Shown here piece by piece: positions 24,509 through 31,849 of a stretch of 48,424 nt of DNA (positions are counted from its first letter, which is position 1; the number at the start of each line of letters is the position of its first letter). Made by a program: the position numbers and the translations under genes. Below the pieces are notes generated by a model. That model had not been told where the DNA came from, ran no database searches, and worked only from the letters and a program-made list of their open reading frames with translations. The stretch is from Streptosporangiales bacterium (GTDB lineage: Bacteria > Actinomycetota > Actinomycetes > Streptosporangiales > Streptosporangiaceae). The stretch spans positions 1 to 48,424 of the forward strand of contig WRBL01000005.1 in the NCBI GenBank assembly GCA_009784565.1. Direction: 5' to 3'.

Positions 24509-25758
24509 CCCGGGTCGGCGGTGCCGCACAGTTCGCGGGCGGAGTGCATCGACAGGATCGGGATGCCGATGTCCAGGGTGCGGATCCCGGTCCGGGACGC
24601 GATGGACGGGCCGATCGTGGAGCCGCAGGCCACGTTGTTGCGCCCCACGAACACCTGCGAGGGGACGCCAGCCTGCTCGCAGGCGCGCTCCCAGGCCGCC
24701 GTGCCGACCGCGTCGGTGGGGTAGCGCTGGTTCGCGTTGAGCTTCAGCACCGGGCCGCCGCCCGCGATGGAGCGGTGGTCCGGTTCGTGGACCTCAAGGT
24801 AGTTGGGGTGCGCGGCGTGGGCCGCGTCGGCCGACAGGCAGAACGACCCGGTGACCGCCGGGCTGCCGGCCGGCAGCGGAAGGCCGTAGCCGGGCCACAC
24901 CCGGCGCAGCACGAAGTCCAGCAGGGGCCCGGCCGCGCCGGTGGTCGACGCGCTGCCGACCTCCTCGTGGTCGAACGCCGCGTACAGCAGGATGGCGCCG
25001 TCCGCCGGAGCCTGCTCCGAGGCGGCCAGGAACGCCGAAAGCCCGCCGTGCGCCGACGACAGGTTGTCCAGGCGCGGAGCGGCCATCAGTTCCCCGTCCC
25101 GTCCCAGCTGCGCGGGCGGCGTGACGTCGTGCAGGACCAGGTCGTGCCCGGCCACGTCGTCGGCGGACACTCCGGCCTCGCCGGCCAGAAACTCGATCAG
25201 GTCGCCCTCGCGCACGTCGCCGGTGCCCCAGACCGGGGACAGGTGCAGCTGCGGGTCGAGGGTCAGCCCGCTGGCGTTGACGCCCCGGTGCAGGTGCGGG
25301 GCCAGTTGCGGCACGCGCAGCAGCGGCCGGTTCACGTTGACGCCGATCGTCGTGCCGTCGGCCAGGACCAGGCGCCCGGCGATCCCGAGGTCGCGGTCGA
25401 GCCAGGAGTTGAACAGCGGGCTGCCGTACACCTCGACGCCGATCTGGCGCCAGCCCGCCCGGCCGGTGTCCGGCCGCGGCTTGGCCTTCAGGACGGGGGA
25501 GTCGGTGTGGGCGGCCACGATGCGCACCGGCGTGTCCTCGCTCGCCGTGTCCGGGGCCGACCAGGCCAGGACCGCTCCGTCGCGCACCAGGTACTCGCGC
25601 CGGGCTCCGCCTTCGGCGCCGTCGGTCCCGGCGGGGGAGAACCCGGCGGCCGCCAGGCGCCGCTCCGCCTCCGCTGTGACATGGAACGGTGACGGTGCGC
25701 GTCCGATGAAGTCCGCCAGATCGAGAGCTGCCGCGGGGTCGGGCTTCATCATCACCAT
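24448..25758 (-). CDS. apeB: M18 family aminopeptidase
   Basis: A 436-aa zinc aminopeptidase of the aspartyl-aminopeptidase (M18) family, which trims acidic or neutral N-terminal residues from peptides in the cytosol. Metal and catalytic motifs are present: IVAAHTDSPVLKAKP (about 80-94, His and Asp), MAAPRLDNLSSAHGG (about 224-238), LLYAAFDHEEVGSAS (about 254-268, Glu pair) and DIGIPILSMHSARELCG near the C-terminus (last His ligand). The ATG at 25758 has AAGGA six bases upstream; the open frame beyond it is not M18-like. Lying among peptide importer and exporter genes, it may process imported peptides, but it is transcribed in the opposite direction. Confidence 0.92.
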   Translation of the reverse strand: MVMMKPDPAAALDLADFIGRAPSPFHVTAEAERRLAAAGFSPAGTDGAEGGARREYLVRDGAVLAWSAPDTASEDTPVRIVAAHTDSPVLKAKPRPDTGRAGWRQIGVEVYGSPLFNSWLDRDLGIAGRLVLADGTTIGVNVNRPLLRVPQLAPHLHRGVNASGLTLDPQLHLSPVWGTGDVREGDLIEFLAGEAGVSADDVAGHDLVLHDVTPPAQLGRDGELMAAPRLDNLSSAHGGLSAFLAASEQAPADGAILLYAAFDHEEVGSASTTGAAGPLLDFVLRRVWPGYGLPLPAGSPAVTGSFCLSADAAHAAHPNYLEVHEPDHRSIAGGGPVLKLNANQRYPTDAVGTAAWERACEQAGVPSQVFVGRNNVACGSTIGPSIASRTGIRTLDIGIPILSMHSARELCGTADPGYLAAACSAFLSGQRPPLSQ

Positions 25759-25799
25759 ATTTATCCTTGTGCTAGTCGGTCCGGTCGCTCGCCGTTTCG

Positions 25800-25819
25800 C
25801 CCCGCCCGGCACGGCGGGG
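25800..25819 (-). other. GC-rich hairpin upstream of apeB
   Basis: CCCCGCC and GGCGGGG (7-base arms, 6-base loop) lie about 42 bases before the apeB start, in its likely leader. There is no T-tract on the apeB side, so this is a structured leader rather than a clear terminator. Confidence 0.25.
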
Positions 25820-25933
25820 TTATCCCTATCTTCGCGCACCCGGTCCCGGCTGCCCAGGCGGGGACCCGGAAGTTCCCGCACCATAGGGCAGCCCGTCAAC
25901 CAGGAGCCCCACCATGCGCTGGCTGTAGCGCGG

Positions 25934-26668
25934 TCACGATCCCGCCAGTTGCATGATGCCGTGGATCGTGGTCACCGTGATCGCGGCGGCGGCAATGCCG
26001 ACGGCGGCCCGGCGGGCCTGGACGGGGTTGATGCGGCCCGAAACCAGGTGCGCGGCGGCGACGCCGCTCAAGGCGGCGGCGACGGCGGCGGCCAGCCACA
26101 GGACGGGCACCGGCGGGAGGCCCTTGGCCGCGAGCGCCGCTCCCGCCTGGATGGCGAAGGCGACCTGGCCGGTGGCGGCGAACTGCGCCTGCGGCCATTC
26201 GGTGGCGATCGCGTAGATGGCGAGCGGGGGTCCGCCCGCGCCCGCGACCGCGCTGCTGAACCCGGAGGCGAGGCCGGCGGCGGCGGTGACCGGCAGGCTG
26301 GGAGCGGCCCGCAGGCCGCGCGCGAGGAAGACCGTCATCAGGCCCAGTCCCGTGAGCGCCCCGACGGCGACCTGAAGCCAGCCGGCCGGCAGCAGGTAGA
26401 ACGCGACGGTGCCGGGGATCACGCCGGCCAGCCCGGCCGGGACGAGGACCCTGGCCCGGGCGAGGTCCAGCCTCCGGGCGGAGGTGGCCAGCACGGTCAG
26501 CGCGACCGCCATGCCGAGCAGGTTGGCCAGGGTGACGCCGGCCCGCGGGCCGACCGCGAGGACCAGTGCCGGGGAGACGATCAGGGAGAATCCGAGGCCG
26601 CTGGCCCGCTGGGCGAAACCGCCGACGGCCGAGACGGTGACGACGAGGATCGTGAGCATGAGGGGCAT
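25934..26668 (-). CDS. TauE/SafE family (TSUP) membrane transporter
   Basis: A 244-aa protein with seven or eight hydrophobic segments and the family's glycine-rich N-terminal repeat (GGFAQRASGLGFSLIVSPALVL, about 16-37). The matching second half reads AAAGLASGFSSAVAGAGGPPLAIYA (about 128-152). TSUP proteins export sulfite, sulfoacetate or other small organic anions; the substrate is unknown. The ATG at 26668 lies 7 bases after a TATCGT box. It is divergent from a GntR regulator which itself is followed by a second, unrelated TSUP gene, so one regulator may control both. Confidence 0.88.
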   Translation of the reverse strand: MPLMLTILVVTVSAVGGFAQRASGLGFSLIVSPALVLAVGPRAGVTLANLLGMAVALTVLATSARRLDLARARVLVPAGLAGVIPGTVAFYLLPAGWLQVAVGALTGLGLMTVFLARGLRAAPSLPVTAAAGLASGFSSAVAGAGGPPLAIYAIATEWPQAQFAATGQVAFAIQAGAALAAKGLPPVPVLWLAAAVAAALSGVAAAHLVSGRINPVQARRAAVGIAAAAITVTTIHGIMQLAGS

Positions 26669-26675
26669 GGGACTG

Positions 26676-26681
26676 ACGATA
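26676..26681 (-). promoter_or_regulatory. -10 box for the leaderless TSUP transcript
   Basis: TATCGT on the minus strand, 7 bases before the ATG at 26668. Confidence 0.35.
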
Positions 26682-26713
26682 GCGAGCGCGGCGGGCCGGG
26701 CCCGGTCCGCGGG

Positions 26714-26841
26714 CGCCAGGTGGCGTAACTCTGGCGGTACAGTAGCGGATCTCTGGCGGATCCCGTAGGCTCTCCGGCATGGACGAGAGCGCCGGGTCCG
26801 CGGCCCGTTCGCGGGGGCCAGCCCGCAGGATTCCGCCAGAG
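26714..26841. promoter_or_regulatory. Repeated operator motif CTCTGGCGG around the gntR promoter
   Basis: CTCTGGCGG occurs at 26729-26737 and 26751-26759 (22 bases, two turns apart) and inverted as CCGCCAGAG at 26833-26841, inside the start of the GntR gene. A short palindrome CGCCA-GG-TGGCG lies at 26714-26725. The -10 box TAGGCT (26766-26771) is 7 bases before the ATG. The layout fits GntR autoregulation and control of the divergent TSUP gene. Confidence 0.5.
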
Positions 26842-27573
26842 TGGGTCTCCTCGCGGCCGCGCGCGGAACGGGCGCGCCGGGTGGCGGAGGACGTGCGCCA
26901 GCTGATTTCCTCGGGGCGTTTCCCGGACGGGGCGCTGCCCGACGAGCGGACGCTCGCCGGGCGGCTGGACGCCTCCCGGAACGCGGTCCGGGAGGCGCTC
27001 GGACTGCTGCGCGACGAAGGGCTGGTCACGCGCCGCCGCGGGGTGGGCACCGTAGTGGTGACGCCGACGTACGGGCACGGCCTGGACCGGCTGGCGGGCC
27101 TGGCGGAGGCCCTCGAGGGGTACGGGACGGTGACCAACGAGGTCCTCGCCGCGGAGGCGGCCGCCGATCCGCCCGCGGAGGTCGCCGAGCGCCTGAACCT
27201 CATGGCGGGCGCGACCGCGGTCCGCGTCGAGCGGGTTCGCCGCGTCGACGGAGAGCCCGTGTCGCTGGACACCACGTACCTCACCGCCGGCGTCGGCCGC
27301 GACGTCCTCCGCGGTGACCTGGAGAACCGCGACATCTTCGCGGTGATCGAGGAAGCGATCGGCGGCCCGCTGGGCCGCGCCGACATCGAGGTCCGCGCGG
27401 CCAGCGCCGACCCCCGGACCGCGGAGCTTCTCGGCATCCGCCCCGGGGACCCGGTCTTCGTCATCGACCGGCTCACCCGGCTGGCCGACGGGACCCCGGT
27501 GGACGCCGAGATCCTGCGGATCCGCGCGGACCGCCTGACGCTGCGCGCGACCCTGCACCGCGGCCTGCGTTGA
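26779..27573 (+). CDS. GntR-family transcriptional regulator (HutC/UTRA type)
   Basis: A 264-aa regulator. The winged-helix domain is at about residues 35-100: ARRVAEDVRQLISSGRFPDGALPDERTLAGRLDASRNAVREALGLLRDEGLVTRRRGVGTVVV. A UTRA ligand-binding domain covers about 130-262 (ATAVRVERVRRVDGEPVSLDTTYL, GDPVFVIDRLTRLADGTPVDAEILRIRADRLTL). UTRA domains bind small effectors that release the repressor from DNA. Its last codon overlaps the TTG of the second TSUP gene, and the first TSUP gene is divergent, so it probably represses export of a shared class of metabolite. The ATG is supported by a -10 box at leaderless distance. Confidence 0.92.
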   Translation: MDESAGSAARSRGPARRIPPEWVSSRPRAERARRVAEDVRQLISSGRFPDGALPDERTLAGRLDASRNAVREALGLLRDEGLVTRRRGVGTVVVTPTYGHGLDRLAGLAEALEGYGTVTNEVLAAEAAADPPAEVAERLNLMAGATAVRVERVRRVDGEPVSLDTTYLTAGVGRDVLRGDLENRDIFAVIEEAIGGPLGRADIEVRAASADPRTAELLGIRPGDPVFVIDRLTRLADGTPVDAEILRIRADRLTLRATLHRGLR

Positions 27574-28334
27574 ACGCCGCCGGCCTGCCCGGGCTGCTGC
27601 TGCTCGCCGTCATCGGCCTGGTCGGCGGGATCGGCATCACGGCCGTGGGGCCCGGAGGCGTGCTCCCCACGATCGGGCTGTTCGCCCTGACCGGCCTGTC
27701 GCCCGCCCAGGTGGCCGGGACCGCGATCGTCACCCATATCGCCACGGGCGCGCTGGGGACCGTCGCCTACACCCGCTCGGGCCAGTTGCGTGAGAGGGAC
27801 ACCCGGCGCACCGCGCTGATCCTGGCCGCGACCGCCCTGGCCGGAACCCCGGCCGGCGTGCTCGCCGGAACCGTCGTGTCCAAGCATGCGTTCGCGGTGG
27901 TGCTCGGCGGCGTGGTCGCCGTCGCCGCCGGTCTCGTCTGGTACCGGGCCCGCCGCCCGGAAGCCGCGCTGCCCGGGCACCCGCCGACGGCGCTGGTCGT
28001 CGCGCTGGGGCTCGCGGTGTCCGTCGTCGCCGGGGTCGTGGGCATCGGCGGGCCGATGCTGATGGTGCCCCTGCTGGCGGCCGCGGGCCTGCCCGTGCTC
28101 GAGTCGCTGGCCTGTGCCCAGGCGCAGTCAGTCGTCGTCGCCACGGCCGGAACCGTCGGCTACCTGATCCATGGCACGATCGACTGGCCGCTCGCCGCCC
28201 TGGTCGGTTTCCCCGAGCTCGCCGGGGTGCTCGCGGGCTGGAAAATCGCCCGCGCGCTGCCGACCCGGGTCCTGCGGAACGCCCTCGTCGTCACGCTGCT
28301 CGCGCTAGCCGTCTACCTCGTCACTCAGGGGTGA
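27570..28334 (+). CDS. TauE/SafE family (TSUP) membrane transporter, second copy type
   Basis: A 254-aa protein with about eight membrane segments. The two half-repeats are visible: GLVGGIGITAVGPGGVLPTIGLF (about 16-38) and VSVVAGVVGIGGPMLMVPLLAAAGLP (about 150-175). The start is a TTG whose last bases form the GntR stop (TTGA overlap), so translation is probably coupled to the regulator. It is not closely similar to the divergent TSUP protein, so this is not a recent duplication. Its end touches a decayed amidohydrolase fragment on the other strand. Confidence 0.88.
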   Translation: MNAAGLPGLLLLAVIGLVGGIGITAVGPGGVLPTIGLFALTGLSPAQVAGTAIVTHIATGALGTVAYTRSGQLRERDTRRTALILAATALAGTPAGVLAGTVVSKHAFAVVLGGVVAVAAGLVWYRARRPEAALPGHPPTALVVALGLAVSVVAGVVGIGGPMLMVPLLAAAGLPVLESLACAQAQSVVVATAGTVGYLIHGTIDWPLAALVGFPELAGVLAGWKIARALPTRVLRNALVVTLLALAVYLVTQG

Positions 28335-28475
28335 CGAGGCGAACAGGATGCGCTCCGAGCCGAGCTCCGTGATGGCGTTGACGAGCGACTGGGTGCGGAA
28401 GTTGCGGACGTCGTGATGTGGAAGTTCTCGGCGTAGTAGCACGTGCTTCGGTGGTATCTGCGGCGCGTCCGCGTT
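28329..28475 (-). pseudogene. Remnant of an amidohydrolase/decarboxylase (gamma-resorcylate decarboxylase-like)
   Basis: Reading the minus strand in shifting frames gives APQIPPKHVL, then YYAENFHITTS, then NFRTQSLVNAITELGSERIL and FAS. This is the run FYLTTSGNFRTQ..L..AI.E.G.DRILFSTD typical of TIM-barrel amidohydrolase decarboxylases (ACMSD / 2,6-dihydroxybenzoate decarboxylase group). At least two frameshifts interrupt it, one a missing base in the SGN codons near 28410. No start remains, and it runs straight into the TSUP stop. The rest of the gene is gone. Family identity is from memory of the conserved motif; decay is seen directly. Confidence 0.6.
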
Positions 28476-28487
28476 CCCGCTGCGCGG

Positions 28488-28958
28488 CTAATCGAAGTGG
28501 GGCAGTGTCCCGTCCAGCCAGTGGCCGATCTGCCGTCGCTGCGTCGGGTGGATGTCCAGTCCCTCGAGGGCGGACGCCGGGAACCATCCGACGTCGCTCG
28601 CCTCGTCGTTGACGGCCGGCGCGCCGGACACCGGCTGGCCGGTGAAGATGATCTCGTACTCTTGGCGGGTCTCCCCGTCGCTGTCGTAGTAGACGATGTG
28701 ACCGGGGTCGGAGTAGATGCCCAGCAGCCCAGTTATCTTCGTGGTGACGCCGGTTTCCTCGGCGGTCTCCCGGATCGCGCACTGGACGGGGGTTTCCCCG
28801 AACTCCTGCTTGCCCATGGGGATCGCCCACTGGCCGGTGTCGCGGCGCCGCTGCAGCAGGAGCCGCCCGGTGGCGTCGACGGCCAGGACCCCGGCCGCGG
28901 GTACCAGCGAGTTCGGCTTCGGCGCGTCCGGGTCGTTCAGGTACTCGGTGCGGCCCAT
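28488..28958 (-). CDS. NUDIX hydrolase
   Basis: A 156-aa Nudix protein with an almost perfect box at residues 49-71: G49, E55, R63-E64, E67-E68, G70. These residues bind the metal that hydrolyses a nucleoside diphosphate linked to another group. The upstream strand IPMGKQEFGE and the EYEIIFTGQPVSG segment fit a MutT/ADP-ribose-type fold; the substrate cannot be named. The start at 28958 is set by AGGAGAGGA about 8 bases upstream. Two bases before it is the stop of a truncated reading frame that looks like the end of a regulator gene, so the gene seems to have been the second gene of an operon whose first gene is now broken. Confidence 0.9.
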   Translation of the reverse strand: MGRTEYLNDPDAPKPNSLVPAAGVLAVDATGRLLLQRRRDTGQWAIPMGKQEFGETPVQCAIRETAEETGVTTKITGLLGIYSDPGHIVYYDSDGETRQEYEIIFTGQPVSGAPAVNDEASDVGWFPASALEGLDIHPTQRRQIGHWLDGTLPHFD

Positions 28959-28960
28959 CG

Positions 28961-29110
28961 TTACACGTCCTCTCCTGCCCACGGTTTCGCGGTGTCCCAT
29001 ACCCGTTCGAAGCTGTCCATGTAGTGCCCGGCGACGGTGCCGCCGTCGAGTCGCCCCTCCTGCTGCCTCGCCTCGCCGCGGCCGGGAAGCTGACCGGAAC
29101 GCTGCCGCAG
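28961..29110 (-). pseudogene. Truncated 3' end of a regulator-like gene upstream of the NUDIX gene
   Basis: The frame ending at 28961 reads ...RLDGGTVAGHYMDSFERVW and DTAKPWAGEDV, then a stop two bases before the NUDIX ATG (TAA-CG-ATG). The HY-x-x-SFERVW pattern resembles the C-terminus of actinobacterial helix-turn-helix proteins found next to NUDIX genes (from memory, not checked). Beyond about 29110 the frame is low-complexity, crosses a perfect hairpin and has no HTH. The SD for NUDIX lies inside this fragment, as expected for a former coupled gene pair. Confidence 0.4.
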
Positions 29111-29114
29111 GATG

Positions 29115-29153
29115 AGGCCCGGCCGGACCTGTGAGGGGGATCCGGCCGGGCCT
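29115..29153. terminator. Strong GC-rich hairpin, probably bidirectional
   Basis: Perfect 13-base arms AGGCCCGGCCGGA (29115-29127) and its complement (29141-29153) with a 13-base loop; TCCGTGTTCC follows on the plus side. It lies 95 bases beyond the stop of the small membrane protein gene (minus strand) and inside the decayed zone upstream of the NUDIX gene. Confidence 0.6.
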
Positions 29154-29247
29154 TCCGTGTTCCGTGCCCTCAAGGTCGCGCGGGCGAGGGCACGTTCACC
29201 GTCTGATCCGGGCTCGCACGGGAACCGCCGGGCGGGTGATCAGTACT

Positions 29248-29508
29248 TCAGCGGCCGGAGATGAAATCGCGGACGGTAACGGAGTAGACGGCGACCACGG
29301 CGAGGGCGACGTACGCCACGGCCAGCCCGAGAACAATGTAAACGGGGATCCGGACAGGCGCGGGGAGCCGGCGGAGCAAACGGAAGGTGAGCCGGGACAG
29401 CAGGCCGAAGAACAGCAGGACCGGCAGGCCGCTCCGGAGGTTCTGCCCCCTCCGCTGGCGGCTCGCTGGCGGGTCAAGCGGGCCCGGGCTGTCACCAAGC
29501 GTCGGCAT
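29248..29508 (-). CDS. Small membrane protein
   Basis: An 86-aa protein, not recognised as a named family. A basic N-terminal part of about 25 residues is followed by a first hydrophobic stretch GLPVLLFFGLL (about 27-37), an arginine-rich loop (LTFRLLRRL) and a clear membrane helix IPVYIVLGLAVAYVALAVVAVY (about 51-72). It ends in SVTVRDFISGR. The start at 29508 is chosen because AAGGAG lies 7 bases upstream; the longer frame from 29541 lacks a ribosome site. Topology is probably both ends in the cytoplasm. No functional neighbour is evident. Confidence 0.65.
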   Translation of the reverse strand: MPTLGDSPGPLDPPASRQRRGQNLRSGLPVLLFFGLLSRLTFRLLRRLPAPVRIPVYIVLGLAVAYVALAVVAVYSVTVRDFISGR

Positions 29509-29697
29509 CTGCCGTCTCCTTCGATCATCTGGCGCGGGCATTCCACGAAGATTGACGCGCGCGATGATCCGCCGGTTTACGGCCGCGTACCCGGAGAGGC
29601 GGAGGACCGGAGATCCGTTCGGGGCAGCGGGTGGACGATTTAGCCGTTAAAGCCGTCAGAACGGCATGGACGCTCCGCGGGGCCGCGACGTTTACTG

Positions 29698-29713
29698 ATC
29701 CCGACATCGGGAT
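29698..29713. promoter_or_regulatory. Operator-like palindrome before the acyl-CoA operon
   Basis: ATCCCGA-CA-TCGGGAT, perfect 7-base arms, immediately before the AAGGAG ribosome site of the crotonase gene. It lies where a bound repressor would block transcription, fitting a TetR/MarR-type regulator encoded elsewhere. Just upstream, GCCGT-CAGA-ACGGC (about 29653-29666) is a second dyad. Confidence 0.5.
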
Positions 29714-29725
29714 TAAGGAGCGCCA

Positions 29726-30532
29726 GTGCCCGGAGACCAGGTCACCTACGAACTGGACGGTGACATCGCGCTGATCGGGATCAACCGGCCCGGCAAGCGC
29801 AACGCCATGTCCGAGACCCTGATGGCCGAAATCGGCGACCTGGCCGAGCAGGCCGGGCAGGAGGCGCGCGCGGGCGTCCTGTTCGGCAACGGGCCGCACT
29901 TCTCGGCCGGCCTGGACCTCGCCGACCTCGCCCAGCGGCTGAAAGCCAACGGGGGACGGCGGGCGCCGTATATGGGGAAGCACGCTCCGCACGTCGCCTT
30001 CGACAAGATCGCCCGCGGCCGGATCCCGTTCGTCTCGGCGCTGTCCGGGGCCGTGATCGGCGCGGGACTGGAGATCGCCTCCGCCACGCACGTGCGGGTC
30101 GCCGACGACACCGCGTTCTTCGCTCTTCCCGAAGCCCAGCGCGGCATCTTCGTCGGGGCGGGCGGGTCCGTCCGCATCCAGCGGCTCATCGGCAACGCCC
30201 GGATGATGGACATGATGCTCACCGGCCGCGTCCTGTCCCCGGACGAGGCCCTCGCCCAGAACCTGGTCCAGTACCGGGTCGGCCCCGGCGAGGCCCTGAA
30301 GAAGGCCCGGGAACTCGCGGGGGCCATGGCGGGCAACACCCCCGAAGGCAACTGGGCCATCATCAACGGCCTGGGCCGGATCAACGAGATGTCTCACGAC
30401 GACGCCCTGTTCATGGAGGCCCTGGTCTCCCGCAACGCGGCGTCCGGCCAGGCGCGGGGGCGCCTCGACGACTTCCTGAACAAGAAGGCCAAGCCCATCG
30501 GCCCCGCGGGGCTGAACGGAGGAAAAGCGTGA
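29726..30532 (+). CDS. Enoyl-CoA hydratase/isomerase (crotonase family)
   Basis: A 268-aa crotonase. The oxyanion-hole segments are FSAGLDLADL (about 56-65) and SALSGAVIGAGLEIASATHV (about 101-120). The two acidic residues used by classical hydratases are present, one in GAGLEI and one in FALPEAQRG. It would hydrate a 2-enoyl-CoA to the 3-hydroxyacyl-CoA. It is the first gene of a five-gene operon, with a good AAGGAG ribosome site before the GTG and an operator-like palindrome just upstream. By content and order it corresponds to CouM-type hydratases of hydroxycinnamate degradation, an inference from context. Confidence 0.92.
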   Translation: MPGDQVTYELDGDIALIGINRPGKRNAMSETLMAEIGDLAEQAGQEARAGVLFGNGPHFSAGLDLADLAQRLKANGGRRAPYMGKHAPHVAFDKIARGRIPFVSALSGAVIGAGLEIASATHVRVADDTAFFALPEAQRGIFVGAGGSVRIQRLIGNARMMDMMLTGRVLSPDEALAQNLVQYRVGPGEALKKARELAGAMAGNTPEGNWAIINGLGRINEMSHDDALFMEALVSRNAASGQARGRLDDFLNKKAKPIGPAGLNGGKA

Positions 30533-31833
30533 GCACCGACACCCAGGCCCGGGAGTACGTGAAGCGGGCTCAGGCCCTGGCGGGGGAGATCCCCGGGCTG
30601 CCCGCCGAGGCCGCTGACTGGCGGCCCGCGACCGCCGCGGTCGTCGGCGCCGGGACCATGGGCGGCGGCATCGCCATGTCCCTGGCCAACTCCGGGATCC
30701 CCGTGACCCTCGTCGACCGCGCCGACGACGACCTCCAGCGCGGGCTGAAGCGGATCAGGGGCAACTACGACACCAGCGTCAAGCGCGGCAGCCTCGAGAC
30801 GGCCGAAGCCGACGCGCGCTTCGCCCGGATCACGCCGAAGACCGGCCTGGAAGCCGTCGCCGGCGCCGACCTGGTCATCGAGGCGGTCTTCGAGGAGATG
30901 ACGGTCAAGCAGGGCGTCTTCCGCGAGATCGATCAGCACGCCAAGCCCGGGGCCCTCCTCGGCACGAACACCTCCGCGCTCGACATCGACGCCATCGCGT
31001 CGGCGACCGGGCGGGCCGGCGACGTGATCGGTACCCACTTCTTCGCCCCCGCCAACGTCATGAAGCTCCTCGAGGTCGTGCCGGGCAAGGAGACGACCCC
31101 GCTCGCCCTGGGCCGGTCCATGGCGCTGGGCAAGGCGCTCGGCAAGGTCGCGGTCCGGGCGGGCAACGTCCGCGGCTTCATCGGCAACGCGATGCTCGCC
31201 GACTACATCCGCGAGTCCCACTTCCTCATCGAGGAGGGCGCGTTCCCCGCCGACGTCGACCGGGTGCTCAAGGACTTCGGCTTCGCGATGGGGCTGTTCA
31301 CCATGACCGACATGTCCGGCCTGGACATCGGCGTCGTCTCCAAGCGGAAGGCCCGCGAGGAGAACCCCACCGACCGCCGCTACAGCTACGTCGGCCTGCT
31401 CCCCGTCGACATGGGGCGCCTCGGCCAGAAGACCGGGGCCGGCTGGTACCGCTACGAGCCCGGCGACCGCACCCCGCACCGCGACCCGGACATGGACGCC
31501 GCGATCGTCGAGTACTCCGGGCGCCTCGGCATCACCCGGCGCGAGATCAGCGACTCCGAGATCCGCGACCGGATCCTGTACGCGCTGGTCAACCGGGCCG
31601 CCTGGCTCCTGGAGAAGGGCATCGCGGCCAAGGCCACCGACATCGACGCCGTCTACGCCACCGGCTACGGCTTCCCCAAGGACCGGGGCGGCCCGCTGTA
31701 CTGGGCCGACTCCGTCGGCCTGCCCGCCGTCCTCGAGGGGATCGAGGAACTGCGGGCCGCGCACGGAGACCTGTGGGAGCCCGCCCCGCTCCTGACCAAG
31801 CTGGCCGCCTCCGGCGCCACGTTCGTCCACTGA
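30529..31833 (+). CDS. 3-hydroxyacyl-CoA dehydrogenase
   Basis: A 434-aa NAD-dependent dehydrogenase. The Rossmann motif GAGTMGGGIA is at about residues 40-49, the catalytic histidine sits in IGTHFFAPANVMKLLEVVPG, and RGFIGNAML begins the C-terminal domain. A second copy of the C-terminal 3HCDH domain follows (ALVNRAAWLLEKGIAAKATDIDAVYATGYGFPKDRGGPLYWAD). It oxidises 3-hydroxyacyl-CoA to 3-ketoacyl-CoA. The GTG overlaps the crotonase stop (GTGA), so the two are coupled. About 30 residues precede the nucleotide-binding fold, a little longer than usual. In the cou-like reading of this operon it is the CouN counterpart. Confidence 0.92.
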   Translation: MSTDTQAREYVKRAQALAGEIPGLPAEAADWRPATAAVVGAGTMGGGIAMSLANSGIPVTLVDRADDDLQRGLKRIRGNYDTSVKRGSLETAEADARFARITPKTGLEAVAGADLVIEAVFEEMTVKQGVFREIDQHAKPGALLGTNTSALDIDAIASATGRAGDVIGTHFFAPANVMKLLEVVPGKETTPLALGRSMALGKALGKVAVRAGNVRGFIGNAMLADYIRESHFLIEEGAFPADVDRVLKDFGFAMGLFTMTDMSGLDIGVVSKRKAREENPTDRRYSYVGLLPVDMGRLGQKTGAGWYRYEPGDRTPHRDPDMDAAIVEYSGRLGITRREISDSEIRDRILYALVNRAAWLLEKGIAAKATDIDAVYATGYGFPKDRGGPLYWADSVGLPAVLEGIEELRAAHGDLWEPAPLLTKLAASGATFVH

Positions 31834-31849
31834 CCACGGAAGAGAGCCG

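Noticed and set aside
25900-25931. Plus-strand mini-ORF MRWL with AGGAG before it, upstream of apeB
   Set aside because: There is no plus-strand gene after it that it could lead; the next genes on both sides are on the minus strand, so a leader-peptide role has no target.
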